DNA from: Pseudorhodobacter sp. PARRP1
Lineage (GTDB): Bacteria > Pseudomonadota > Alphaproteobacteria > Rhodobacterales > Rhodobacteraceae
Direction of reading: 5' to 3'
NCBI GenBank assembly: GCA_002256245.1
Contig: NKIU01000005.1
Location: 186,001 to 250,000 of the forward strand
DNA: 64,000 nucleotides
Within the stretch, counting starts at the first letter, position 1. Each line of letters opens with the position of its first letter. This document shows, one piece after another, positions 1 through 9,737 of this stretch. Below the pieces are notes generated by a model. The model did not search any database. It was not told where the DNA came from and worked only from the letters and a program-made list of their open reading frames with translations. The translations under genes were made by a program, and so were the position numbers.

Positions 1-1070
1 ATCAGACCGGGCAGCAGCTGCCGTATTTTGACCGCATCGTGCTGGATGTGGCGTCGGCAGATATCATTCCGGCCAAGACGGCGACCGGAGAAAGCGATTT
101 GCAGGCGGGGGGCATCAGCTTTCCGGACTATACGCTGATGAAACAGGCCGAAAAGCAGCACCCTTTGAAAGTGTCGTTGTGGCGACGCACGCAAGGGTCG
201 AGCGTGGCGTTGTTCCCCAACCTGAACTGCAAAGACCAGGTGTGGCGCACGCTGTTCCAAGATGTGCGGATGCGGCGGGCGCTTTCGGTGGCGATCAACC
301 GGCATGAGATCAACAAGGTTAACTTCTTCGGCCTTGGGCGCGAAAGTGCGGACACTGTGCTACCCGAAAGCCAGCTTTACCGCCCGGAATATGCGCAGGC
401 TTGGGCGCAGTATGATCCCGATCTGGCCAACCGTCTGCTCGACGAATTGGGACTGACCGAGCGCGGCGGCGGCGGTATCCGCATTCTGCCGGATGGCAGG
501 CAGGCGGGTATCGTGGTGGAAACCGCGGGCGAAAGCAGTCTGGAAGTGGATGTGCTGGAGTTGATTGTTGATCACATGCGTGATGTCGGCATCGCCATAT
601 ACATCCGTGCCAGCCAGCGCGACATCTTCCGCAGCCGGGCCATGGGGGGCGATGTGCAGATGTCGGTCTGGGCAGGCATCGACAATGGCGTGCCAACCGC
701 AGACATGGCCCCCGATCAACTGGCGCCGACGCACAGCGATCAGCTGCAATGGCCTGTCTGGGGCAGTTGGTATATGTCGGCAGAAACCGCAGGCGCGGCC
801 CCCGATCTGCCCGCGGCAATGCATCTGATTGACCTGCTGAAGCAATGGCGCAACACCACCACGACTGCCGCGCGCGCCGAAATCTGGGCGCAAATGCTAA
901 CGCTTTGGGCGGATCAGGTGTTTTCCATCGGCACGGTAAATTCGGCTCCGCAGCCCGTCGTGCGGGCGGCAAGGATGCGCAATGTGCCCGAAGACGCGCT
1001 GTATGGCTTTACGCCAACCAGCTTTCTGGGTGCCTACATGCCCGACACGTTCTTTTATGCAAGGGAGTAG
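1..1070 (+). CDS. ABC importer solute-binding protein, family 5 (5' partial)
   Basis: C-terminal part of a periplasmic solute-binding protein of the SBP_bac_5 type, the receptor of an ABC importer for peptides, nickel or similar solutes. The frame is already open at the window edge, so the true start and signal peptide lie upstream; the first in-frame ATG at 39 is internal. FQDVRMRRALSVAINR followed by YDPDLANRLLDELGL is a conserved stretch of this family. The stop lies three bases before the first permease gene, so receptor and permeases form one operon. The substrate cannot be read from the sequence. Confidence 0.85.
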   Translation, partial: QTGQQLPYFDRIVLDVASADIIPAKTATGESDLQAGGISFPDYTLMKQAEKQHPLKVSLWRRTQGSSVALFPNLNCKDQVWRTLFQDVRMRRALSVAINRHEINKVNFFGLGRESADTVLPESQLYRPEYAQAWAQYDPDLANRLLDELGLTERGGGGIRILPDGRQAGIVVETAGESSLEVDVLELIVDHMRDVGIAIYIRASQRDIFRSRAMGGDVQMSVWAGIDNGVPTADMAPDQLAPTHSDQLQWPVWGSWYMSAETAGAAPDLPAAMHLIDLLKQWRNTTTTAARAEIWAQMLTLWADQVFSIGTVNSAPQPVVRAARMRNVPEDALYGFTPTSFLGAYMPDTFFYARE

Positions 1071-1073
1071 GCC

Positions 1074-2072
1074 ATGATCCGCTATATCCTGCTGCGCTGC
1101 CTTGCGATGATCCCGACGCTGTTCCTGATCTCGGTTCTGGTGTTTTTCATCATCGAGTTGCCGCCGGGCGACTACTTTGAAAGCTATGTCTCCGAGTTGC
1201 GGTCGTTGGGCGAATCCGCCGATCTGGCCGAGATTGACATGCTGCGCGAACGTTACGGCTTCGATCAGCCGCAGGTGGTGCGCTACCTGTGGTGGGTTGG
1301 CGGGATGCTGCATGGCGATTTTGGCTATTCGTTCGAATACCGCCTGCCGGTCAGCGAGGTGGTGGGTGACAGGCTGTGGCTGACCGTGCTTTTGTCCACC
1401 GTCACCATCTTGTTCACATGGATCATAGCGTTTCCCATCGGCATCTACTCGGCAACGCACCAATACAGTTGGGGCGATTACGGGCTGACCTTTCTGGGCC
1501 TGTTGGGCATCGCTGTGCCGAATTTCATGCTTGCCTTGGTGATGATGTATTTCGCGAATGTCTGGTTCGGCGTGTCAATCGGCAACCTGATGGACCGCGA
1601 ATTTTTGAACGAGCCGATGAGTTGGGCAAAGTTTTCCTCGATCCTGTCGCATATCTGGATTCCGGTGGTGATCATCGGCACAGCCGGAACCGCCAGCATG
1701 GTGCGGCGCCTGCGCGCAAACCTGCTGGACGAATTGCACAAGCAGTACGTCACAACGGCGCGCGCAAAAGGCCTGCATCCGTTCAAGGTGCTGGTGAAAT
1801 ATCCCCTGCGGATGGCGCTGAACTTTTTCATATCAGACATCGGCTCTATCCTGCCTGCGATGATTTCAGGGGCGGAAGTTACCGCAATCGTGCTGTCGCT
1901 GGAAACCACAGGACCGATGCTGATCCGCGCGCTGCAAAGTCAGGATATGTATCTGGCGGGGTCGTTTCTGATGTTCCTGGCGTTTCTGACCGTGATCGGG
2001 GTGTTGATTTCGGATATCGCGCTGACGTTTCTTGATCCGCGTATTCGTTTGGGCAAAGGCAGCAGCAAATGA
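1074..2072 (+). CDS. ABC transporter permease, DppB/OppB type
   Basis: Inner-membrane permease of 332 residues, normal length for the BPD_transp_1 family. It opens with a hydrophobic segment (ILLRCLAMIPTLFLISVLVF) followed by a periplasmic stretch, as in DppB/OppB proteins, then further membrane segments. The cytoplasmic loop that contacts the ATPase is visible around residues 225-242 (ARAKGLHPFKVLVKYPLR). It starts three bases after the binding-protein gene and overlaps the next permease by four bases (ATGA), so the three are translated together. The ATPase subunits are not in the window and may lie upstream. Confidence 0.9.
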   Translation: MIRYILLRCLAMIPTLFLISVLVFFIIELPPGDYFESYVSELRSLGESADLAEIDMLRERYGFDQPQVVRYLWWVGGMLHGDFGYSFEYRLPVSEVVGDRLWLTVLLSTVTILFTWIIAFPIGIYSATHQYSWGDYGLTFLGLLGIAVPNFMLALVMMYFANVWFGVSIGNLMDREFLNEPMSWAKFSSILSHIWIPVVIIGTAGTASMVRRLRANLLDELHKQYVTTARAKGLHPFKVLVKYPLRMALNFFISDIGSILPAMISGAEVTAIVLSLETTGPMLIRALQSQDMYLAGSFLMFLAFLTVIGVLISDIALTFLDPRIRLGKGSSK

Positions 2073-3262
2073 CCGATCTGCCAACTCAAACCTCCTCTTT
2101 GCCCGCCCCCGGCGCGCCGATGACGCATTACGTCTCCGATGCGCCGTTCGATCCCTACGAGGCCGAAAATACGGCCTCGGCCAAGGGCAAGTTCGCCGAA
2201 GCCTCGCAACTGCAACTGATGTGGTGGAAGTTTCGCAAGCACAAGATTGCGTTGTATTGCGGCGTGTTTCTGATCCTGATGTATGCTTCCATCTTCATCA
2301 GCGAGTTTCTTGCGCCCTACAGCCAAAGTGCCCGCAACACCGATTTCATCTATGCGCCGCCGCAAGCCATCCACCTTTTTCACGAGGGCAAGTTCGTCGG
2401 CCCCTTTGTTTATGGCCGCACACAGGTGCTGGATATGGATACCTTGCAGCGCATCTACACGGATGACCCGACGGATGTGCAACGTTTGCGGTTTTTCTGC
2501 GCGGGCGATGACTACAAGTTCTGGGGTCTGATCCCCGGCAACACCCACCTTGTTTGCCCTGCAAAGGGCGGACAATTCTTCTGGCTGGGCACCGACCGTT
2601 TGGGACGCGATGTGCTGTCGCGCATCATCTATGGCGCGCGGATTTCGCTGACCATCGGCATCTTTGGCGTCACCATGAGCTTTATCCTGGGCATCGTGAT
2701 CGGTGGTCTTGCAGGCTATCATGGCGGCTGGTTCGATGCGCTGACCCAGCGGGTGATCGAGGTTTTGCAATCGATCCCGTCAATCCCGTTGTGGATGGCA
2801 TTGGCCGCGATCATTCCGGTAACGTGGAGCCCGATCCTCGTTTACATCGGCATCACTGTGATCCTCGGCCTGTTGGATTGGACAGGTCTTGCGCGCGGGG
2901 TGCGATCCAAACTGCTGGCTCTGCGCGAGGAAGACTACGTGCTTGCCGCCCGCCTGATGGGCGCTGGCAGCGCACGGATCATTGGCCGCCACATGATCCC
3001 CGGGTTCATGTCGCATCTGATCGCCTCGGCCACATTGACCATTCCGGGGATGATTTTGGGGGAAACCGCTCTCAGCTTTCTCGGCATCGGCCTGCGTGCG
3101 CCGATCTCAAGCTGGGGCATCCTGCTGACAGAAGCGCGTAGCGTGAACATCGTTGCGCTTTATCCATGGCTGATGTTGCCGGTTGTTCCGGTGATCTTGG
3201 TGATCCTTGCTTTCAATTTCCTTGGCGACGGGCTACGCGATGCCGCCGACCCCTACAAATGA
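2069..3262 (+). CDS. ABC transporter permease, DppC/OppC type
   Basis: Second permease of the importer, 397 residues, longer than the roughly 300 typical of DppC/OppC. The extra length is a polar N-terminal stretch of about 60 residues before the first membrane segment and an enlarged first periplasmic loop. The EAA-type coupling loop reads VLAARLMGAGSARIIGRHMIP near residue 290 and the C-terminus (FNFLGDGLRDAADP) is the family signature. ATGA overlap with the previous permease. It would form the heterodimeric channel with the product of 1074-2072. Confidence 0.9.
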   Translation: MTDLPTQTSSLPAPGAPMTHYVSDAPFDPYEAENTASAKGKFAEASQLQLMWWKFRKHKIALYCGVFLILMYASIFISEFLAPYSQSARNTDFIYAPPQAIHLFHEGKFVGPFVYGRTQVLDMDTLQRIYTDDPTDVQRLRFFCAGDDYKFWGLIPGNTHLVCPAKGGQFFWLGTDRLGRDVLSRIIYGARISLTIGIFGVTMSFILGIVIGGLAGYHGGWFDALTQRVIEVLQSIPSIPLWMALAAIIPVTWSPILVYIGITVILGLLDWTGLARGVRSKLLALREEDYVLAARLMGAGSARIIGRHMIPGFMSHLIASATLTIPGMILGETALSFLGIGLRAPISSWGILLTEARSVNIVALYPWLMLPVVPVILVILAFNFLGDGLRDAADPYK

Positions 3263-3303
3263 CGGCCCCTTTCCATGAACAGCCCGCGACCGAGGTAATG
3301 TAA

Positions 3304-4515
3304 ATGAAGCACCGGATGGAAAATGCGCGGATTTTGATGTATAGTCACGATACGTTCGGGCTGGGCCATCTGCGCCGCTGCCGCACCATCGCCCATGCCT
3401 TGGTGCAGGAATACAGCGGCCTTATGGTGCTGATCATGTCGGGCTCGCAGATTGCAGGGGCATTCGATTACCGCGCCCGCGTCGATTTTGTGAAAATCCC
3501 CAGTGTGATCAAGCTGCGCAATGGCGAGTATTCGTCGCTGTCCACCCATATCGACGTCGCTGACACGATCAAGATGCGCCGCTCGATCATCCGCCATACG
3601 GCGGAAAGCTTTGCGCCCGATATCTTCATCGTGGACAAAGAACCGATGGGCCTGCGTGGCGAGATCGAAGAAACGCTGGCTTACCTCAAATCCAAAGGCA
3701 CCACGCTGATCCTTGGTCTGCGTGAAGTCATGGATGCGCCGCGGCTGTTGGATGCCGAATGGAAGCGCAACGACGTGATGGGCAAGATAGAGCGCACCTA
3801 TGACCATATCTGGGTCTATGGCCCGCCCGACTTTTACGACCCGCTGACAGGGCTTGATGTGCCGCAATCCGTGCGTGATCGCATGGAGTTTGTGGGCTTT
3901 CTGCAACGCCGCTCGGCGCAGGAAAAGTTGTCTGACCAACGCCGCGACAGCGATTATCTGCTGGTGACAACCGGGGGTGGCGGCGACGGCGCGGACCTGA
4001 TTGACAACGTGCTGAATGCCTATCTGCACGATCCGGCCCTGACCCAAAAGGCGCTGGTGGTGCTTGGTCCCTACATGCCGGCCGAACAACGCGCGGAATT
4101 CCTGCGCAAAGGACAAGGCATTCCGCAGGTCGAGGTGATTGAGTTTGACACCCGGATGGAAGAGTTGATTGCAGGCTCTGCGGGTGTGGTGGCGATGGGG
4201 GGCTACAACACCTACTGTGAAATCCTGTCGTTTGACAAACCGGCGCTGATCGTTCCCCGCACCACCCCGCGCGAGGAACAACTGCTGCGCGCCACCCGTG
4301 CCGCCGAACTGGGCATGATCGAGATGCTGCTGCCCGAAGAAGCCGCCGACCCGATGCGCATGGCAGCCGCTCTGCGCGCCTTGCCCAAGCGGCCGCATCC
4401 GTCTGATGCAGTCCCGGGTTTGCAACTTGAGGGGCTGACCAACATCGCGCGCCTCGTCGGCGTGGATTTGAACGCGCGCGCCGAACAACCGGGCACGTTG
4501 CGGATCGCGAAGTGA
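3304..4515 (+). CDS. COG4671-type glycosyltransferase
   Basis: Predicted glycosyltransferase of 403 residues with GT-B architecture. The N-terminus (YSHDTFGLGHLRRC) carries the Gly-His substrate loop found in COG4671 and MurG/UGT-like enzymes. The C-terminal half has a TTGGGGDGADLID nucleotide-sugar-binding loop near residue 220 and an AGSAGVVAMGGYNTYCE motif near residue 290. No signal peptide or membrane segment is visible, so it probably acts at the cytoplasmic face. It follows the permease by 41 bases and overlaps the next glycosyltransferase by four bases. Donor and acceptor are unknown. It is a distant paralogue of 5756-6940. Confidence 0.75.
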   Translation: MKHRMENARILMYSHDTFGLGHLRRCRTIAHALVQEYSGLMVLIMSGSQIAGAFDYRARVDFVKIPSVIKLRNGEYSSLSTHIDVADTIKMRRSIIRHTAESFAPDIFIVDKEPMGLRGEIEETLAYLKSKGTTLILGLREVMDAPRLLDAEWKRNDVMGKIERTYDHIWVYGPPDFYDPLTGLDVPQSVRDRMEFVGFLQRRSAQEKLSDQRRDSDYLLVTTGGGGDGADLIDNVLNAYLHDPALTQKALVVLGPYMPAEQRAEFLRKGQGIPQVEVIEFDTRMEELIAGSAGVVAMGGYNTYCEILSFDKPALIVPRTTPREEQLLRATRAAELGMIEMLLPEEAADPMRMAAALRALPKRPHPSDAVPGLQLEGLTNIARLVGVDLNARAEQPGTLRIAK

Positions 4516-5759
4516 TCGCGACGCGTCCGCGACTTGTGGTGGTGGTAAAAGGCTACCCCCGACTGTCCGAGACCTTTATCGCGCAGGAATTGCGCGGGTT
4601 GGAGTTGGCGGGATTTGATCTGGTGATCGTCTCGCTGCGGCACCCGACTGACAAGAAGCGCCACGCGGTCCATGATGAAATCGCCGCCGATCTGCTGTAT
4701 CTGCCGGAATATCTGCACAAAGAACCTTTGCGGGTGCTGCGCGGATTGTGGGCTGCGTGGCGCAAGCCGGGCTTTGCCACGACCTTGCGCGGCTGGCTTT
4801 CCGATCTGTGGCGCGACCCCAGCCGCAACCGCGTGCGCCGTTTCGGCCAAGCGGCAGTGCTGGTTGCCGAATGGCCCACTGGGGGCACCTGGTTGCACGC
4901 ACATTTCATCCACACCCCCGCCTCGGTTGCGGATTATGCCGCGCGGATCATGGGCATGGGGTGGACAGTTTCAGCCCATGCCAAAGACATCTGGACCTCG
5001 CCAGACTGGGAGCTTTCTGGCAAACTCGATCGCGCCCGATGGGCGGTGACCTGCACCGAGATGGGGCACAAGCACCTGCAATCGCTGGCCGCCGATCCAG
5101 CGCGGGTGCATCTGAGTTATCACGGCCTGAACCTGGATCGCTTTCCGCCCTTCCCTGATCAGCGCCCCGCCCGCGATGGCACTGACCCTGCCAACCCGGT
5201 GCAAATCGTCAGTGTCGGCCGCGCGGTGCCTAAAAAGGGCTATGATACACTTTTGCAGGCACTCGCGTTGCTGCCACCCGATCTGCATTGGCGTTTCAGA
5301 CATCTTGGCGGCGGGGCCGAGCGTGACGCTTTGCAAGCGCTGGCGCTCAGCCTTGGCATCGCAGATCGCATCCATTGGCAAGGCTCGGTGGATCAGGCAG
5401 AGGTTTTGGCGGCCTACCGAACTTCGGATCTGTTTGCCTTGGCCTGCCGGATCACCGCAGACGGTGATCGCGATGGCTTGCCGAATGTGCTGGTCGAGGC
5501 TGCAAGTCAGGGCCTCGCCTGTATATCGACGAACATTTCTGGCATTCCAGAACTGTTTCGTGACGGCGAAAATGGCTGGTTGGTCCCGCCAGACGATGCC
5601 ATCGCCTTGGCCGCCGCACTGAAAGCAGCGATCACCTCACCTGATCTGCGGCAGCACTTTGGCCATGCCGCCGAAGCACAAGTGCGGGCAACCCTTGACT
5701 ATCATCGCAGCGTCGCGCAACTCGCGGCGCTTTTCGTGACAGAAGGTCCGCAGCCATGA
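4512..5759 (+). CDS. Glycosyltransferase family 4
   Basis: GT-B retaining glycosyltransferase of 415 residues. The N-terminus (KGYPRLSETFIAQELRGLE) matches enzymes annotated as colanic-acid/exopolysaccharide transferases. The C-terminal Glycos_transf_1 domain shows SVGRAVPKKGYDTLLQAL and the donor-binding DGLPNVLVEAASQGLACIST with its catalytic-type ExxxxxG pattern. The start is GTG at 4512, forming a GTGA overlap with the preceding stop; the end overlaps the next gene through ATGA. This tight coupling with two COG4671 enzymes suggests that the three sugars are added to one glycolipid or glycan. The product is unknown. Confidence 0.85.
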   Translation: MIATRPRLVVVVKGYPRLSETFIAQELRGLELAGFDLVIVSLRHPTDKKRHAVHDEIAADLLYLPEYLHKEPLRVLRGLWAAWRKPGFATTLRGWLSDLWRDPSRNRVRRFGQAAVLVAEWPTGGTWLHAHFIHTPASVADYAARIMGMGWTVSAHAKDIWTSPDWELSGKLDRARWAVTCTEMGHKHLQSLAADPARVHLSYHGLNLDRFPPFPDQRPARDGTDPANPVQIVSVGRAVPKKGYDTLLQALALLPPDLHWRFRHLGGGAERDALQALALSLGIADRIHWQGSVDQAEVLAAYRTSDLFALACRITADGDRDGLPNVLVEAASQGLACISTNISGIPELFRDGENGWLVPPDDAIALAAALKAAITSPDLRQHFGHAAEAQVRATLDYHRSVAQLAALFVTEGPQP

Positions 5760-6940
5760 CCGTTTCCACACCTTCTGTGCTGTTCTACGTTCAGCACCTG
5801 CTGGGAATCGGCCACTTGGCGCGCGCCAGCCGTGTGGCCCGGGCTTTGATCGCGCGCGGCTTCCGCGTCACGCTGGTCACCGGGGGCCTACCCGTTTCGG
5901 GCTTTCCCGGCCCCGACATTCCACACATCGCGCTGCCGCCGATTGCCGTCTCGGACGGCGCTTTTGCGGGCCTTGTGACTGCCAGCGGCGAAGCGGCGGA
6001 TGCTGGCTATCTTGACGCGCGCAAGAACCAACTGCTTGCCGCCTATCACAGTATCAAGCCCGATATTGTGGTGATCGAGGCTTTCCCGTTCGGCCGCAGG
6101 CAGGTGCGGTTCGAACTTTTGCCGCTGCTGGACGCGATTGATGCCACCCTGCCGCGCCCGCTTGTGGTCACGTCATTGCGCGACATCCTGCAACGGCGCA
6201 GCAAGCCAGGGCGCGACGAAGAAACCGTCGCCTTGATCCGCCGCGCGTTTGATCTGGTGCTGGTGCATGGCGATCCGTCCTTTGCGGCGCTGCACGACAG
6301 CTTTGCGCTTGCTGATCAAATTGCCGACCGGGTTGCCTACTCGGGGCTGGTCTGCCCGCCCGCGCCAGAAGGGTCTGCCGAACGGTTCGATGTGATCGTT
6401 TCTGCCGGCGGTGGCGCGGCGGGGCGGCAGTTGGTGACGGCAGCGGTGGGTGCAGCCTGCCTGCTGCAAGATTTGCCGCGTTGGTGCATCATCACAGGCC
6501 CCAATTTGCCGCAACCCGAGTATGAAACCCTTGCCAAGAACCTGCCCACCAATGTGCAGCTTGAACGCTTCCGCCCGGATCTGGCGCGCCTTATGACGGG
6601 CACCCGCCTGTCAGTCTCGCAAGCTGGCTACAACACCGTAGCCGACATTTTGATGGCTGGTTGTCATGCCCTGCTGGTGCCCTATGCCGCAGACGGCGAA
6701 ACCGAACAGACCGACCGGGCGACCCGACTGCAAGGCCTTGGGCGCGTGGGTGTGATCACCGAAGCCGGCCTGAATGCCGAGTCGATGGCCGCCGCGATCC
6801 TGCGCGAGATTACCCGGACCCTGCCTGCACAAGCCCTGCAAATCAACACCAATGGCGCAGCCCACAGCGCCGAGATTTTATGGAACCTTTTGCAGCGGCA
6901 CAGCGCAGACCATAGCACCCTGCTACCACATCAAAGCTGA
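5756..6940 (+). CDS. COG4671-type glycosyltransferase
   Basis: Third glycosyltransferase of the operon, 394 residues, same predicted family as 3304-4515. The N-terminal substrate loop is QHLLGIGHLARASRVARAL. The C-terminal half holds VIVSAGGGAAGRQLV (nucleotide loop) and SVSQAGYNTVADILMAG (donor-binding signature of the MurG-like domain). ATGA start overlap with 4512-5759. Having two COG4671 enzymes flank a GT4 enzyme argues for gene duplication inside the cluster. It is followed after 22 bases by a DedA gene. Confidence 0.75.
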   Translation: MTVSTPSVLFYVQHLLGIGHLARASRVARALIARGFRVTLVTGGLPVSGFPGPDIPHIALPPIAVSDGAFAGLVTASGEAADAGYLDARKNQLLAAYHSIKPDIVVIEAFPFGRRQVRFELLPLLDAIDATLPRPLVVTSLRDILQRRSKPGRDEETVALIRRAFDLVLVHGDPSFAALHDSFALADQIADRVAYSGLVCPPAPEGSAERFDVIVSAGGGAAGRQLVTAAVGAACLLQDLPRWCIITGPNLPQPEYETLAKNLPTNVQLERFRPDLARLMTGTRLSVSQAGYNTVADILMAGCHALLVPYAADGETEQTDRATRLQGLGRVGVITEAGLNAESMAAAILREITRTLPAQALQINTNGAAHSAEILWNLLQRHSADHSTLLPHQS

Positions 6941-6962
6941 CATCGGTGAAACGTGGGCGACT

Positions 6963-7574
6963 ATGAACTGGATTGAGGTCAATATCTCCGCGCTGATCCA
7001 TCACTACGGTGGCGTGGGCCTGTTCGTCTCTCTGACGTTAGAGACGTTGGGTCTGCCGCTTCCGGGCGAAAGCGCGTTGATCATTGCGGCAACACTGGCG
7101 GGTGCGGGAAAGATCAGCATTTGGGTGGTTGCGGTCTCGGCTTGGTGTGGCGCGGTGCTGGGCGACAACATCGCGTATTTCATCGGGCGCAGGTATGGGC
7201 GCTCGGTGGTGACAAGATACGGTGCACGCTTTGGCATCACAACAAGCCGGTATGCGCGCGTCGAGGCAGTCTTTGCGCGGTTCGGGCCCGCGATGGTCAT
7301 CGCAGCCCGGTTTGTGGTGCTGCTGCGGCAGATGAATGGCTTGGTGGCGGGCTCAGCTGGCATGCATTGGGCGGCTTTCGTGCTGTCAAACATGCTTGGC
7401 GCGGCGCTGTGGGTGGGGTTCTGGACAACACTTGCCTATCAGTTTGGCCATTCAGCAGATGTGTTGCCCTTCATCGGGCGGCACATCGGAATGGTAGCCT
7501 CGGCCCTTATGGCACTGGCATTGATGGGCCTGCTCGTCGGCTATTGGCGGATGCGCGCCGGACCCAAGCCATAA
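6963..7574 (+). CDS. DedA family membrane protein
   Basis: Inner-membrane protein of 203 residues of the DedA/SNARE-associated family (VTT domain). Some members are implicated in undecaprenyl-phosphate or phospholipid translocation and in membrane homeostasis. ETLGLPLPGES near residue 24 is the re-entrant-loop signature, followed by GDNIAYFIGRRYGR and ARFVVLLRQMNGLVAGSAGMHW with the conserved Arg/Gly pattern. An open frame extends upstream inside the previous gene, but the ATG at 6963 gives the normal family length. Its position after three glycosyltransferases fits recycling or flipping of a lipid carrier; this is an inference. Confidence 0.85.
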   Translation: MNWIEVNISALIHHYGGVGLFVSLTLETLGLPLPGESALIIAATLAGAGKISIWVVAVSAWCGAVLGDNIAYFIGRRYGRSVVTRYGARFGITTSRYARVEAVFARFGPAMVIAARFVVLLRQMNGLVAGSAGMHWAAFVLSNMLGAALWVGFWTTLAYQFGHSADVLPFIGRHIGMVASALMALALMGLLVGYWRMRAGPKP

Positions 7575-7597
7575 AGACCGGGGTCCGGAGCAGTCGG

Positions 7598-8392
7598 CTA
7601 CTCCATAAACCAGCCGTGGCTGACGACAAGCGACTGACCCGTCAGCGCATTGGTGGGGAAGGCTGCAAACATGTGGGCAACTTCGGCGACATCTTCGACC
7701 GTGGTGAATTCCTTATCCACTGTTCCGCCCAGCATGATCTTGTTCACGACATCTTCTTCAGAAATGCCCAGTGTCTTGGCCTGCTCGGGTATCTGCTTTT
7801 CCACAAGCGGTGTTTTTACAAAACCGGGGCAGATCACGTTTGAACGCACACCATGTTCGGCGCCTTCCTTGGCGATCACCTTGCTCAGGCCCAGCAGCCC
7901 GTGCTTGGCGGTGACATAGGCCGATTTCAGCGGCGACGCTTCTTTCGAATGCACCGATCCCATGAAGATAATCGCACCGGAACCCGCCTTATACATATGC
8001 GGCAGACAAGCCTTTGACGTCAAAAACGCGCCATCGAGATGGATCGACAGCAGCTTTTTCCAATCGTCATAGGGAAATTCTTCCAGTTTGTGCACGATCT
8101 GGATGCCCGCATTGGACACCAGCACGTCGATCTTGCCCCAATGGTCAACGACCGCCTGCACACCTGCATTGACGGCAGCCTCATCGGTGACGTTCATCTC
8201 GACGCCGATGGCTTCGCCCGGGCCTTTGGCCGTCAGTTCGGCTGCAGTCGCTTGGGCGGCGTCCAGCCGCAGGTCGGCGATAACAACCTTGGCACCGTCC
8301 GCGATGTAGCGTTCGGCGATAGCGCGACCGATGCCGCTGGCCGAACCCGTAACGATGCACACTTTGTCTTTCAGGCTGAGTGAAAAGGACAT
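7598..8392 (-). CDS. bdhA: 3-hydroxybutyrate dehydrogenase
   Basis: Short-chain dehydrogenase/reductase of 264 residues that interconverts (R)-3-hydroxybutyrate and acetoacetate with NAD, a step in polyhydroxybutyrate and ketone-body use. It has the NAD-binding TGSASGIG at residues 15-22, NAG in [10 protein letters not shown], the catalytic Ser in [10 protein letters not shown] and the YxxxK pair in SAYVTAKHG. The C-terminal SHGWFME is characteristic of this enzyme. A good ribosome-binding site (AGGAGA) lies six bases upstream of the ATG. It sits 212 bases downstream of a patatin gene on the same strand, and the gap may hold its own promoter. It converges with the DedA gene. Confidence 0.9.
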   Translation of the reverse strand: MSFSLSLKDKVCIVTGSASGIGRAIAERYIADGAKVVIADLRLDAAQATAAELTAKGPGEAIGVEMNVTDEAAVNAGVQAVVDHWGKIDVLVSNAGIQIVHKLEEFPYDDWKKLLSIHLDGAFLTSKACLPHMYKAGSGAIIFMGSVHSKEASPLKSAYVTAKHGLLGLSKVIAKEGAEHGVRSNVICPGFVKTPLVEKQIPEQAKTLGISEEDVVNKIMLGGTVDKEFTTVEDVAEVAHMFAAFPTNALTGQSLVVSHGWFME

Positions 8393-8604
8393 GTTCTGTC
8401 TCCTGCAGTTATGAAGTCATTGGGCTGTGGCGAAGTGGTTTTACACAGCACGGCCCGGTTCAAACGTTGTGTTGTGGCAGAAATCGCTGCGGCAGAGTCA
8501 TCACCATGAAGCAACGGGTAGCAGCCCTTCCGCGAGATTGTGCCGGGTATGGCATGGCGAAAGCAGGGGCGACGGCATCAAGAAGCCTTCCTTGCATGAA
8601 ATTG

Positions 8605-9735
8605 TCAGTGATTGGCCAGATCAAACACCTGCACACACTCGGACGAACGATGGCGGTTTCGCCAATCGGGGTGATTGACCGTGTGTTCGGCATCGGCCTT
8701 CCCGGCACGCCAATGGTCCAGCATTGATGTGCGGGAAAACTCGTAATCCTTTGATCCGCCTTCAAACTGGGTTGGCCGATAGATCAGATGCGCGATGGTG
8801 ATATGCGGGTCAGTTGCACCTTTCAGCAAAGCCTGCGCATCCGGGTCAGCCTTTAGCTCAGGCGGCAGTTTGTCATGCAAGCGGCGCGCGGCCGCGCTGG
8901 TGTCGTGCAGGCGGCGCATCATGTCGGTGTTAAAACGGGTGCGGCTGGAAAAGCGAATTTCCTTTTCGCGCGCCTCGCTTTGCCAGACCGAAGCGGGAAG
9001 GCTGCCGTGCGCGCTGAACAGATCAACCTGAAACACACAAAGATCCACGGGCGATTTCTGCTCATCCATGATGTATTGCAGTGGCGTGTTGGAAACCAGC
9101 CCACCATCCCAATAGAACGCCCCGTCAATCTCGACAGCCGGAAAACCCGGCGGCAATGCGCCCGAAGCCATGATGTGTTCGGGGGCTATGCGCTGGTTTG
9201 CTGTATCGAACCAAGTCAGATTTCCAGTTTCAACATTGACGGCCCCAAGGCTGAGGCGGACGTCGCCATTGTTCAACAGATCAAAATCAACCAACTTCTC
9301 CAGCGTGACACGAAGCGGCGCGGTGTCATAAAAGCTGCTGGCTCCAACAGTGCCGGGCGGCATGAATGCTGCGGGCGGAACGCGCAGATCGAAGAACCCT
9401 GGAACCCCGGTGAGGGTGGTCGCCGACGCACTGAACTGATTGAGGAAGGCGCGCGCCCAGATACCGTCAAAGACCGTTGCGGGCAGCGATTTGGAACTGG
9501 CCGTTTCCCAGAACGCACGCAACCTTTCCACCCGCAGTTCCGGCGCATTGCCGGCAATTATCGCAGCATTGATTGCCCCAATCGAGATACCCGCCACCCA
9601 GGACACGTGACGCGCCTGCGTCGAAAGCCCTTCATAGGCCCCGGCTTGATAGGCCCCCAATGCGCCGCCGCCTTGCAGCACAAAGGCAACCTTTTCGTCG
9701 TTCATCGCGGAATGTTTCACAGAGGTGCGGGCCAT
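8605..9735 (-). CDS. Patatin-like phospholipase
   Basis: Patatin-family serine lipid acyl hydrolase of 376 residues. The oxyanion-hole loop QGGGALGAYQ is at residues 21-30, the nucleophile elbow GISIG at 49-53 with Ser51, and the catalytic Asp in a DGGLVSN motif near residue 210. The C-terminal part resembles the DUF3734 extension common in alphaproteobacterial patatins. The ATG at 9735 begins two bases after the stop of the EEP gene; MNDEK at residue 11 is an alternative start. It lies in a minus-strand operon with a phospholipase D-like protein upstream and bdhA downstream, so a role in lipid or storage-polymer turnover is plausible. Confidence 0.85.
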   Translation of the reverse strand: MARTSVKHSAMNDEKVAFVLQGGGALGAYQAGAYEGLSTQARHVSWVAGISIGAINAAIIAGNAPELRVERLRAFWETASSKSLPATVFDGIWARAFLNQFSASATTLTGVPGFFDLRVPPAAFMPPGTVGASSFYDTAPLRVTLEKLVDFDLLNNGDVRLSLGAVNVETGNLTWFDTANQRIAPEHIMASGALPPGFPAVEIDGAFYWDGGLVSNTPLQYIMDEQKSPVDLCVFQVDLFSAHGSLPASVWQSEAREKEIRFSSRTRFNTDMMRRLHDTSAAARRLHDKLPPELKADPDAQALLKGATDPHITIAHLIYRPTQFEGGSKDYEFSRTSMLDHWRAGKADAEHTVNHPDWRNRHRSSECVQVFDLANH

Positions 9736-9737
9736 GG

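Noticed and set aside
8393-8604. Small gene between patatin and bdhA
   Set aside because: Plus-strand frames here have no ribosome-binding site or protein character; more likely promoter and leader of bdhA.
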